Of a stretch of DNA of 64,000 nt, positions 21,529 to 33,100 are shown in pieces. Each line of letters opens with the position of its first letter. Position 1 is the stretch's first letter. The stretch comes from Persicaria tinctoria. Its lineage: Eukaryota; Streptophyta; Magnoliopsida; Caryophyllales; Polygonaceae. The notes below the pieces were generated by a model, which had not been told where the DNA came from, made no database searches, and saw nothing but the letters and a program-made list of their open reading frames with translations. Location of the stretch: positions 42,151,314-42,215,313 of the forward strand of contig JBANSL010000003.1 in assembly GCA_037127255.1 (NCBI GenBank), in the 5' to 3' direction. The translations under genes and the position numbers were made by a program.

Positions 21529-22180
21529 TCTGTAGGTAGGGGTGTTATCTGAGCCGAACAGCTCGAGCTCGGCTCGGGCTCGGCTCGAAACAAGATCCGA
21601 TATCTGAGATATCGGATCTTGGGAAGAAATAAGCGTTAGTGATTTTTTTATAGGATGGATTCCTTTTTCTTGGTTAGAATTAGACTTCCCTTGAAATTTT
21701 TTGTGTGATGGCCTTTAAAATTTGTATAATACCATTAAAGGCATTATTAATACACGCTCGTTTCTTTGTATTGATGGAATTATATTCGAACCACTAATCG
21801 ATTTCTCTCTCTTCATCTCGTTGTGATCATTCTTAGTCTCTCTCGATTGTGAGCTCAGATCTTTGATAGATCTGAAATGTATCTCAATAAATTTGCAAGC
21901 CTTAAAAATATCAGTCCATAATTGCATAAAGGAGCCGAACGAACGAGCTGGACAATGAGCTCGAACGAGCCTAACTCGTTTAGGCTCGTTCGTTCGGCTT
22001 GACCGAGCTTAAACAAGCCGAGCTCGAACATGTGATTGGGCTCGCGAGCCGAGCTTGAGCGGGAAAAAAAGCTCGTATAAGATTTAGGCTCGAGCTCGGC
22101 TCGGGTCGTTTTACCTTCGAGCCAAGCTTGAACACGCCGAGCTCGGCTCATTCGGCTCGAATATAACCCCTATCTGTAGG
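21529..22180. mobile_element. hAT-like non-autonomous element in copy B gag
   Basis: The element proper is 21537-22172 (636 bp). Its ends are TAGGGGTG and, on the other strand, TAGGGGTT. Perfect 8-bp duplications TCTGTAGG lie at 21529-21536 and 22173-22180. Subterminal regions are dense in GAGCTCGGCTCG repeats. A perfect palindrome with 13-bp arms and a TGA loop lies at 21592-21620 (arm AAGATCCGATATC). No coding capacity. Copy C lacks it at the same site. Confidence 0.9.
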
Positions 22181-22700
22181 GCGGGGGGTTCCTAGGGGCA
22201 CCTTGGTTCCATTGTAGTTGCTAAAACCTTTGGTCTCCCATGTAGCGATTGGGACCCCCTGCATAAGCTGCATCTTCATGGTGCTCTGGCAGCCTGACTT
22301 GCTCTATGTGTGGGCACTTAGTAGTGGTGTGCCGTTGCGATCCGCATTCAATGCAAGGCTGGTTGAGAGAAAGATACTTTACTTGCTTAAGGAGCTTCTT
22401 GTTCTGATCTCTGTAGTACTGCTCCCTTACATCAGGATCAATCTCTTTAGGAGGCTCATAGAGGGGCATGGATGGTGCTGGCCTGGCGTAGGGGTTCTCT
22501 TCATAGTTTGCAGTAGACCCATACGTGTTGTCGTAGTTAGTGAGCTTGTCGAGCACTCCCCATGCGTCAATTGGTGGCATCGTCAGGTACTCATAGCGAG
22601 TATACTTGTTGATCCTGTCCTTCGTGACTTGGTCAAGAGAGTTGAAGAAGATCTCCTGAATGACGTAGGGTGGCTGTCCATGAGTAGGGCAAGATCACAG
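22181..22700 (-). pseudogene. Gag C-terminal part with CCHC zinc knuckle, copy B
   Basis: The sequence reads MPPIDAWGVLDKLTNYDN, then YARPAPSMPLYEPPKEID, KKLLKQVKYLSLNQ and the knuckle C-IE-C-GSQR-H-TTTK-C (about 22309-22353). This is an exact CX2CX4HX4C nucleic-acid-binding motif. YAGGPNRYMGDQ follows. It continues the gag at 22695-23357 after a short region with a stop (TGA where a CGA codon is expected, about 22695). The hAT insertion lies just downstream. Confidence 0.8.
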
Positions 22701-23357
22701 CAGTTCCGGCAGTTCCTTGTATCTTTCCCATGCTTTTGCTAGCAGCTCCCCAGGCTTATGTTTGAAAGCGGTGATTTTCTGGCGGAGGAGTGCTGTCTTT
22801 GCAGGAGGGAAGAATTTGTTCAGAAACTCTTGCTCTACTTGGGCCCATGTTGTGAGTGATCTTGGTTTCAGACCTTCAAGCCACTTCAGTGCAGGTCCAA
22901 CGAGAGACCAGCGAAAAGCCTTCATCTTGACATATTCCAAAGTTGTACCTTCAGCAAGAGTACGACACATGTCAGAAAAATTGGTAATATGTTCAAGAGG
23001 ACACTCATTAAATCTACCAAAAAAGGCATTTTTTTTAAGCTCTATAAGAAATTGAGTGCGAATTTCAAAAGAGTTTTCAGGGATAAGAATCGCTGATTCA
23101 GGCACGACGAGAGTTGGGTGCATATAATCCTCTACCGTGGTTGGGTACTGGGCAAGCTCAGCCTCCGCTTGTTCCCTTGCTGCTTTCTCAGTGGCGATAA
23201 CAGCATCTTTAGCGGCCAATTCCCATGTAAGCCTTGCAATCAGCTGCTCTTGTGTTTCAGCGACTTCCATGGCTCTTTGTAGTTTAGCTCTGATGTGTAG
23301 AAGGCGTTCCGGTTCGTCTAAGCCGTCAAACTCAGGTGGTTGACCAGAACGGCGCAT
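22695..23357 (-). pseudogene. Gag capsid domain (Retrotrans_gag type), copy B
   Basis: The frame starts MRRSGQPPEFDGLDEPERLL. A coiled-coil helix follows (residues about 20-75, EAELAQ), then a capsid-like domain: FEIRTQFLIELKKNAFFGRF, ECPLEHITNFSDMCRTL, FRWSLVGPALKWLEGL, TTWAQVEQEFLNKFFPPAKT and ITAFKHKPGELLAKAWERYK. The TTW...FLxKFFPPAKT...AWERYKEL block is diagnostic of Athila-clade gag. It ends prematurely at a TGA, so only the capsid half is made. The start codon lies about 60 bp from the PBS, as in copy C. Confidence 0.85.
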
Positions 23358-23417
23358 ACACCTGTATAGTAACTCAGAAAAAAGTGAGATCTAACTACCT
23401 AAGGTGCGAATGATAGC

Positions 23418-23435
23418 TTCCCCCGCAACGGCGCC
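23418..23435 (-). promoter_or_regulatory. tRNA-Asp primer-binding site, copy B
   Basis: The minus strand reads TGGCGCCGTTGCGGGGGA, three bases inside the 5' LTR. It differs by one base from the site in copy C, which is an exact complement of a plant tRNA-Asp 3' end. Confidence 0.85.
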
Positions 23436-23438
23436 AAT

Positions 23439-25592
23439 TTGTTGTGAGGAGGGGAAATCAAGTATGAAATATAACAAAATAGATCAAACCAGATTTAGGC
23501 TCACGCAAATAATTACAAGACTCCCTCCAATGTAGTTAGAGAAAGTCAGGATCGATCCACGAGGAAGCGTGTCAGCGGATCCTAGGCAGCTGTAAATCTC
23601 ACAGAAAAAGCAAGCAGAAAAGACATAAACAAAGAAAGAAAGACAAACGAAAGCAATAAATAAAACAAAGGGAGAAGCTACTCGATCTCGACAAAGCTCC
23701 TCGAGATCGACAAATAACATCAGAAACACATAAACTTCATAATCGACGACAAAAGCTCAATCCAGACAAATCAATACTCGATCTCGACAAAAGGAACTCG
23801 AGATCGACAAGAAATAGCAGAAACAGAAACTTCGGAGTCGAAAGCAGAAATAGAAACTCAACTCGATATAGACCAAAGCCAACTCGATCTAGACCAGTGC
23901 CTACTCGAGATCGACAAGCCTCTCGTCTAGATCGACTAAAAACTCAGAAAACTGTAAACTTGCAGATTCGAACATATAACTCGGATTTTGACAGAAATAA
24001 ATCAATATATAAAGAACTTCCAAAGCCAGGGTATCAACACCACAACGATAACCATGCAAAGTAACACATAAAGGCATAAAAGATCATGCTTTCCATCAAA
24101 ATAACTTTCTTTACTAACAAATATGCATATAGAGGCTTTCGCATAAATCCTAATTGTTACTAACCCTTTTTCACATAATTAATCCAAGTTGCATTAAGAT
24201 CACTTTCGCTTCAATAAAACAAACAAGGATCACCCTCAACTCTCGCAAAAGAATCATGCTCTTAGGGATAGAAGATGAACTACATAATAAGATTGTACCT
24301 TTACCACATCACCTCACATGGCCACCGTCGGGCTCACCCCAGCCCCAGAAGTGGGTGGACTACTCGCTCTTCATCGCAATAACAGACATTGATGTATGAA
24401 AAGAAACTTGCATTAAACGATATTCAAAGCCTTTACAATCCCGACAATCCAACTTTCGCTGAATGCCAAAACCCTAAAACCTTCGAACTCCTTAACCTTC
24501 TCTGTGGAACTACTTCTCTAACTTGTTAATTGAATGAATGAAAAACTAGCCCCTAAGGCTTTATTTATAGCCTTCTATTCCTTGCTAATCAAGGATAGAA
24601 GATATCTATCTATATCTAAAAGGCTTAAAAGATAAATAAATGTAATTTAGGAATTAAATCTATAAAGGGGAAAAGAAATCTAAAATAGGTAAATATCTTC
24701 TTGTTGATAGATCTTGTCTTACATGGATAGTTGATAGATAGATGTAGGATAGATCTGGGCTTCCTCGATCTCCTTCTTCTCTAAGGTCTCCCACAACGCG
24801 TAGGACTGCTCAAACTGCGTATCGCGACTTTAGACGCGACTGGTCAATCTCGACTAGGGCTCGTCAATCTCGAGTAGACATGGTCGTCGACTTGGGCTCA
24901 CTGGGCTTCTCGGGTGGCTCTGCTCGATCAGGCTCGAATCTTGGCTCCTAGCTCTTCGATCTCGACTAAGCAACTCGAGATCGAGTAGAATCTTGCGTCG
25001 AGGATGGCTAACTTGTGATGTCGGGCAACTTCTTCCTGGACAGGCTCAGACAGACGCGGTGCTGATCCTCGATCTCGACAATCCTCCTCGAGATCGAGTA
25101 AGGTTGGCTCGGCGTCTCCGTCTTCGGCTTCTCGACTTGTCACAACTCGTCGACTCCGGACATGGCATCACATCGTTGTCGATCTCGACTAGGTGTACTC
25201 GAGATCGAGTAGGGTTCCGGGAGGCAGGTTGCTCTGGCTCAGTTTCTCGATTAGTGCTTAGTCGACAAGGCCTGTGCCCGGACACCTTCGTCGAGATCGA
25301 GTAGCAGTACTCTAGATCGAGTAACTCTGGGTCCTAGCTTGATTCGACTGGTTCCGCTGCTTCTTGACCTTGGACTTCTGTAGTTGATTTCCGAGCTTTT
25401 CCAACCTTCCTTAGAACTGCTGTAATTTGCCTCGAATTCTGCGAAATTAAACAGAAACTAGTGCAGACTCCATCATTTGGAAAATAAACATAAACTACAT
25501 ATATTCTTTATTGTCTTAGCCCAAATGCATGAAATGTATGCAGAAAATGATATAAAAGTTACTGTAAAACATGGCAGATTCAGCTCACAACA
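23439..25592 (-). repeat. 5' LTR of copy B
   Basis: It starts TGTTGTGAGGAGG and ends CTCACAACA. TCGA-motif arrays lie at 23680-23935 and 24845-25322. The hairpin at 25179-25188/25199-25208 keeps the 30-nt span. The TATA box is intact. Confidence 0.9.
24561..24569 (-). promoter_or_regulatory. TATA box of copy B 5' LTR
   Basis: TATAAATAA on the minus strand, in the same context as in C and E. This LTR is upstream of gag, so this is the promoter that counts for the element. Confidence 0.6.
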
Positions 25593-25597
25593 GTCAC

Positions 25598-26560
25598 TAC
25601 AACACAGGTAAATGTTCTCCCCCCTATGATAGTAGTGTTTTAAGATCACATATATGGGGAGAAACTTCAGGTAAGACCGTTGACCAACTAAATCAGTACA
25701 TGTGGCTCAACCCCTTCCACGGTGACGTGGGGGTGGGCTCACGTTTCAAATGCAGTTTTTTCAATTACAATGTTATTAATTGCATCTTAGTTATGAATTC
25801 GTTGTTGTGTTCTTGATAGCAAACAAAGGTATTGAAGTAGTGATATTTTCTTGTCTTTGATGTAGATGATTTCGATTGATCTATGTTGATAGATGTCGAT
25901 TATGCCGAGTATGGTTTGCACCTATTTGTGTTAATTGTATTGAATCGATATGCCAATTGGTCTAATTACTTGAGTGTTTAATGCTATTCTTTAGTGATAT
26001 TGAATAAGGTGGTTGTATCCCTGCGAATCCTTCAACTTTAGTCAAGTAGACATATGCTTATGAATAATTAACGAATCTATCCTAGGACCATGAACCTCAA
26101 CCATTGTCAGAGAATTACAGGTGAAATATCTTCTCTACGTTTTTTATCAATTGCTTTGCAATCATCAATTTGGTTACTTTATTTTCATATCAATTTGTCA
26201 CAAGTCATTGCTTTTGTCTTTGTTAGAGCTATTGAATAGTAATCCGCTTCTTTATGTGGGTTCGACTCCGGACTTCATCGCTATACTAATAGTTGTTTGG
26301 TTTATTAATTCATTGGTTTACTAATCTATTGGTTTTGAGCTTTGAGTTAGGATTTTAATACTATTTGGCAAAGGGAGAAAGTGCCAACGACGTTCTTTCC
26401 GCACCAGTCCGACACCCGATTGGTTGTAAAATCTTTTGTGAAATTCGACATTTCTACTGAGGGGTCGAAATCTTCATCCTATTCATTATTCGATCCACGT
26501 GCATGTGTAAGAAGAGGAATAACATTTTTTTGTCCTGACTGTAATGAAAACGGTAGGAAA
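25598..26560. other. Old LTR-like relic sequence
   Basis: The AT-rich plus strand includes GTGGGTTCGACTCCGGACTTC at about 26258-26279, the style of an LTR U5 end, followed by CGCTATACTAATAG. This suggests an unrelated, decayed LTR at about 25850-26340. No coding sequence is recognised. Confidence 0.35.
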
Positions 26561-26565
26561 TGAAG

Positions 26566-26690
26566 TGGTAAGCATACCTGTTCGACAGATAATTGTTCCA
26601 TTGGTACTTGTTTGACGGAAACTTGTTCGATGGACAGTCCATCGGCTTGAGGGTCAGAAGAACTCACCATAGGTATGCTAACCACGAAGA
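26566..26690. repeat. Inverted repeat flanking ~90 bp
   Basis: GTGGTAAGCATACCT near 26566 pairs with AGGTATGCTAACCAC near 26671. It could be the ends of a small inverted-repeat element. No duplication was found. Confidence 0.45.
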
Positions 26691-26794
26691 GATGACGAGG
26701 GGAAGGATTAGAAAGTTGGGGGAAAGAAGTGATACTTACTATTTGGTGTCAACATAATCAATAATTATAGGTCTTAGTGGGCCTAATTACTCCG

Positions 26795-27000
26795 CATGAT
26801 GTTGTAGATCTGTGGTGATCGTTGCTTGTGCGCGTTTAGGTTCGAAACCCTCTGCATAGTACTAAATGGGTAATCCGAAAGAGGTTGTGGACCAATATGC
26901 TGGTAGTTGTGGATCTATGGTGACGTTGTTTTACCGTGTTTCGCTTTGCGACCCTCTGCGTAGTACTAACGGCGTAATCCGAAAGAGGTTGCGAACTAAA
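26795..27000. repeat. ~100-bp tandem duplication
   Basis: Two units share GTAGATCTGTGGTGA-like, ACCCTCTGCATAGTACTAA-like and GTAATCCGAAAGAGGTTG. The second starts at about 26905. The first has GGTTCGAAACC, which resembles an RNA polymerase III B box, but there is no convincing A box. The whole block recurs at about 35987-36192. Confidence 0.6.
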
Positions 27001-27180
27001 ATTGATCGTTGCCAATGCGCGTTCTGCTCCGCCACTGGTTGCAGATGCGCAAGTGCAAGTACGCATAATCATGTGGAACCATGTCGACCGTTGGCGCCGC
27101 AAAAATTTCAAAATTTGAATATTGAATACAGTCTAGAAGATATTGCGGCGTCGCAATATGTTGACTTTTGAATATGGGAT

Positions 27181-30100
27181 TGTAACGGCCCAGAATTATG
27201 ATTTCTGGGTTACGTTTCAAGGGATAAAACCCCTTGTTCGGATCTTGCAATCCAGGTACGGGTCGAGGTTTCAAACTCATTTTAAGATTTGTAGAAAGAG
27301 GGATTTCAAACCCTAAAATCTCGAAGGGCCGTTGGGTACCCTTAACCTGTCCTAAGACTATGTCGCGGAAACCATTTCAAACGGAAGTAAAGCGGAAGTA
27401 AAGTACAGATACAAGTGCCACGGCGGAGCCGGGTCAAAACGGAGTCAAAAGTATAAATCCAAAACAATATAATCAGAGTCTGGTGAAGTCTATAACTCCA
27501 GCGCTCACTCTCCGCCGACAAATGACCCGCGCAATAAGCAAACAACACCGATAGGATGAACATAAATAATTCCTAAAAAAATTGATTTGGGGCAGGATTA
27601 GATCGATGCCCACTTAACTCTGCATCCCAACCATAAGCACACATATACGCTATACCTAATAAAGATGCTCTAATGCAGTACGAAATTCAAACACACTAGC
27701 ATGCTCCTAGTTCATAATAATGTGCAGAAATACTGTAAAGGGCCCAAGACAATGCCAAGTGGCATATCCCTCTCCTACCTCCACCCCTTCCGACAGGCGG
27801 AGACTGGCCAGCTCGTGAATGCATTCATTCATAATAGGGCGCCACGCATGCCTAACCCGCTCCACAATAAAGCCCGCAGGCATATCATAATATAAGGAAG
27901 TACTCGATTGACTCAGGGTACCCGATGAGGCTGGGCTACCCTATGACCCTAGCAAAGACTCTAGGACTATCACAGATAACGGCCGTTCTGTTTACAACAC
28001 ATAGAGAAATCGAATGCTCAACGATCAATGCAACCTAGCATGGTACTACATGGCATGCTGATCATGAATGCAACACCTAGTATATCATGCACTTAAAGCA
28101 GGGAATAGCTCTATTCAATCTGAGTAAGCTCCGAAGAGACTTACCTGAAAATGCGGAACAGCAAGATAACACAAGCAAGGGCCCAAATGCAAGTCCAAAG
28201 CAATCCAAAAGCGATACACACCTATCATCAAGCCACTTCCGTAAGCCACCAGACTAACATTCACACACACGGAACCCAAGTTCTCAACATCCTTAAAACC
28301 CGATCGATAGCAAAACCGTTTGCCAAAACCTTTCCGATATGATCAACATCGACCAAAATGTTTGTTCCAATCAAACTCGTTGATAAAATCATACCAACTA
28401 TATTTTCCAAACTCCTCAATCTCAAATTAAGTCAACTTATATTCAAAACAATTCTCAAATCTTGTCTGGCCAAAATTCCTTTATAAACATTAAATCTTAA
28501 TCAACTTACAAATTCATACCATCAAAATAATTCCGGCATTTTTATTTCAAAACCTAAAACCCTTTAGATAGTTTACCAGATTGTATTAGCTAAAAAAAAT
28601 ACAACAAACCACTTTTACAAATTAACAACCATAGGTCACCTCAAAATTTCCAAGATCAAATATTTACTCATCATAAAATACATAGTCCAATAATATTATT
28701 TTAAAACACTTTAAAATGGATAATCATAATTTCAGGGAATATATCTTTCAAAATCAGGAATAATATATACTCATAATATATCACATATGTAAATAACATG
28801 ACATATAAATATATAACCTATCATGAAAATATAACAATAACATATAAAACACAATCCCCAGCCCAAGAATAGAGCCCACGAGCCCAACCCGAAATATGAA
28901 GGAAGAGGAGGCAGATCCGGCCCGCAAAAGTGAAAGAAAGGAAGGGATCCGGATCTGAGATCCAGGCCCAAGAATTAGGCCCAACCCATCAGGTTATTTT
29001 TTTGGAAAGAACCGAACCGGTCCAAATTTATTTTAAGGGTGAACCGGACCGAGATTAAATAAAAGAAAGAGCATGAACCCTCCTTCAACCTAATCCAGCG
29101 CTCTGTTCTATGGAGACGGAAAGAAAAGAGGGGAGAAGAGGAGCTCTCGGCGGTGGCGCCCAGCTCCGATTCCGATCAAGACGCAGTCACCCATACCCAC
29201 AAACACATAGATCCGGGAGACAAACAAGAAAGGGGAGAGGAGCGAGGGCTCACCGAATGGTCTTCGGTCTCGCCGGAAACTCGTCGGGGAGTCGATTCGG
29301 CTTCGTCGATGCTCGATTGGGGCTCGCCGGAGTCTCGGGGGGAGGTTTCTCAGACCGGCGTTTTTCAGAAGGGAACAGGAGAAGATGAGAGGGATGGCGG
29401 CGCCGGCGGTGCTCCGGGGGCTGCGCTTCTCCGTCTTCCGGCTTCTGGGAACGCAGGAGGAATGAGGGAGCAGATTCACATTGATTCGAAAAGAAAATGA
29501 AGGATTGGAGGGTTTTACCGCTTTTCAACAAAACAGAGTGAAATGGAGCTCCTTCGGTTGCGCCGGTGGCTCCGGCGACGTACAAGAGCAGGCGAGGAGG
29601 GTGTAGGTGGTGGCTGGTGGCTGATTGTCCAATGTAAGGGATAAAGGAGGAAGCTTTTGAGGTTCTGCAAACCAGTGTACAAGAAAGGAAGAGAGGGGGT
29701 ACCTTTTGTGGGTTTAGAAATGAAAATGAGAATCCTATGGATTTTGAAGCAGAAAGGCAGAGGGAGGCTATGCAATCAGACAAAACTAATTAAGGGTCTG
29801 CAGAAGGCGTGGGAGGTGTTTGGCTCAGTTGCTACTGTTGGCAAGGAGGGAGAGGGAAGAAGTTGAAACCGGACATGTGAAGAGGAAAGGAACAAAATTA
29901 CGTGGTCCCCCAAAAGTCAAATTGAATTACCCGGAAATACACATTGAATCGACCTTATCCCGACTCAAAATTTTAAATTAAATCTCCAAAATCAAATTAA
30001 TTAATCTGGTAAATTTCGCTCATATTTCTAAAATCTCAAGTCAAATTAGCGGAATTGAGATCCGTCGGAAAAATCCGTTAACATCATGCCGGAATTCATT

Positions 30101-30182
30101 TTAAGAGATTTTAAATAACCCGATTTAAATTCATTTTTTATTATTTGTTGAAATTTATTATTGAAAAATCCGGGCCTTTACA
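27181..30182 (-). repeat. 3' LTR of element D
   Basis: It runs from TGTAACGGCCCAG to CCGGGCCTTTACA, so the two ends are an 11-base imperfect inverted repeat. A GC-rich block at 29100-29500 gives overlapping frames on both strands (up to 177 codons, minus strand) that resemble no protein. Relative to the other LTR it lacks about 33 bp near 29595. Confidence 0.9.
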
Positions 30183-33100
30183 TCATCCACCTCTAAAAAC
30201 AAGTCTCGTCCCCGAGACTAAAACTAAAATAAAGTAGGAGATGAAGTTTGAAATTGATGAGTCCGAGGACCATGTCCAAGGATCTTGTAATCATCTCGGT
30301 TGCGTCTTCCGGGATTCTCACAACACCCTAGTCACGATCGTGACATCTCCAATTGGCCTTGACAAGTATGCAATAAGCGCCCCTATCACATACTCGCTTC
30401 GACTACTCGGAGGTACCACAACTCTAAAAGTTCCATAATGTCATCACTAGGTCTTAGCAAGCACCCTACAAGCGCCCTCATAAAATGCTTGTATCCACTT
30501 CGTGAAGTATCATAGAGTTGCCCGGGTTTGAAAAGTTTCAAAAGGGACTCGCAATTGAAAATAAAGATTAGCCCCAAAACCGTTGATTTTCTCGGTAACG
30601 TTCATTCTTTTACAATCCAAGTTGGTCCTTTTTCAAAATCGCTCGAAATCTTCAAATAAGACGTTTAACCAAGCAACCTTACACCAAACAAGTAAAATCA
30701 TTTCGATCAAAATTTCGTCAAAAATCTCCCAAACCAAATTAGTTTCCCGCATATCAATCAATCAAATTCAGAAATCAGGAGGTGGAATCATCCACCTCTA
30801 AGGGCTAATCCCATATTCTCTTCCTAGTTTCCATAATCAAATCAATCTATCAGTCTCACTTCAAGCACGATTCACAAGCCATCAGAAATACATAACCACA
30901 TAACTAACCAATCTCCCGTCAGTACATCATACGACCAGTCTCAACATAAAATAACACAGTTCCACAAGGTCACATCAAGCATCTTCACATCATACTAAAG
31001 GTCATAATGTGCATCTTAACAACATAGCAAAATTATAACAAACGTCTCGACATCACACCAGAAATCACAAAATGTATCTCACCGTCGCATATCAACACAA
31101 TAATCATAGTAGGGTCAGTCACAACAAGGGATCCCATTTAATGAACACACAACTCACATAGTCGTCCTAACCACGTTCTATCAAGCATTGTCATAACAGG
31201 TTTATCATATCAACATTGGTATTGTACATGTAGTCATAGCGAAATTCTTCATCATAAGGTCAGCGAACAAAACCATTGTCAACACATCAACACAACAAGG
31301 TCATGCTATTAAGATTTAGCAAAGGAAAAATCAAGTAGTATATCGATCATCAAAATGTAGACAAGCTCAATAGACATCACCTTAACTCATCACAATAGCA
31401 TATAACGATCATTAGTAGTTAAACACCATTATCCTATATATACAAGTCATGTCCATACTTCAAGTCATATTCATCATTCACATAATCAATAATCATGCTG
31501 GTCAACCGTATGTTACAACATCATGCTTACTACCACATAATAGACATCATGTTTCCATATAGTAACACAACATTATCTCACAGTTCATACTCATCATTAT
31601 TTCATACATTATATCACAACACGTCCTAACATGCTTCTAAAACAACATAACAGGATAGCAAAGCAGTAATATATCATGGTAACACTTGTCACTACCAACT
31701 AGATTTTAATATTGCATAACAACATGTAATATCATTCTGTATCAGATTCGTCATAGTTGCTATCTAACATCATGCCAGCAAATATAAATAATCACATAAT
31801 CAAGAAAATTCTCACGTCATACCAGTCAAAATAAGATACGATCCCCACTTGCCCATTTCCACTCTCAAGCCAAGACTAATCCTCTTCTAGACCCGCCAAC
31901 CTCATCTTAGACAAAATTTCCCAAAGAAATCTCAATTCATCCCGATGCTCAAATCTCGCCCTCATTCCACCAAACTCTCATACACGCCATCCACCTCTAA
32001 GAATCCAACTCCTATCTCTAACTCCACACCCGAGTACCCTCTCATACTATATCCTCACTTCTCTTAAGGTCATTTCTTACACTTCCCACACTTCCCAAGA
32101 TATCACCAGCATCATGCCTTGCAAAATTCCTAATGCTCACTCAGTCTTACCTAAACCAACATCTCTCTCTCTCTTACGACTTACCTCATAATATCATCGT
32201 TCATCCTAACCGCTTAAATTCTTTCACCACTCTACCAAATGACCTCACCCACAGGTGTAAGGAAGAAGCAATAATTAAAATCATCAATCACAAGGTCTAC
32301 ATCATGTCAACTAGCATTTATAAACATAACATCATGGGTTCAACAAGTCTCAATTTATCATCATGCTCAATAATCATTGCAAACATCATATATGAACATA
32401 CTGAAGTCAAGCTAACATGTTGCACTATAACCTTATCAGATATAACTCAGGTCTCTTAGCATATGTGGTTCACATTTTCCAGGCAAAGGAATTCAAATCA
32501 TGCTTAGCAACTCAGCATAGCAACAAGTCAAGACATAATGGTATATGAGATCTATAAGTCATCAAATCATATCATCATAGACACAGGCAATCAGGCAACA
32601 ATCATCATCAAGTTAGCACATCAACACGTAAACCTCATCATTAGAGCAGCGCAATATCATTGTCAATAAATTCAAAAGGGTTAGCAATTCGAACAGAGAA
32701 CGCTCTCGCTTGCAAGTCATATCGTAATCAGTAACCGCCATTCTCGAAACGTGTTTGTCTTTCCGAAATCGTTGATCCTGAGGCCCGTGGGTCATGGGCC
32801 CACGCTTCTGCTGCACTGCGCTATCGCTATCTAACTTTTCGTTCCCTCCTCCATGCGGTCGCTCGTCGAATGTATCGCATAGGGTCCAAGTTAGCGGAGA
32901 TAGGGGAATGACAAGAGAAGACAACCCAAAGTTCCTTTCAGAAACAACCACGAATAAAGCTAAGGATGACAAGACTAGGGACTAGACTCTGACCCGAGAA
33001 TAACAACAATGCCCTTATGGAAGTCTATTAGGTTATAATTGCGACAAGTAACACGAATTCATCATGGAGCATATCAATTTCACTAACCCACACTAACATG

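Larger units (their letters stand above)
15777..25597 (-). mobile_element. Athila-like non-autonomous LTR element, copy B (complete)
   Basis: The element proper is 15782-25592 with perfect 5-bp duplications GTCAC at 15777-15781 and 25593-25597. The order in sense (minus) direction is: 5' LTR 23439-25592, tRNA-Asp PBS, gag, CCHC knuckle, protease, integrase C-terminal remnant, 3' untranslated region, polypurine tract, 3' LTR 15782-17940. No reverse transcriptase, RNase H or integrase core is present. A 636-bp hAT element interrupts gag. The two LTRs differ by many more changes than those of C, so B is older. Confidence 0.9.

Noticed and set aside
26830..26850. SINE/tRNA-like promoter (GGTTCGAAACC)
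   Set aside because: Only a B-box-like word. No A box at the right distance, no A-tail and no target duplication.
29250..29783. 177-codon minus-strand frame in the D LTR
   Set aside because: It lies in the GC-rich LTR leader, overlaps plus-strand frames, is altered in the other LTR, and resembles no protein.
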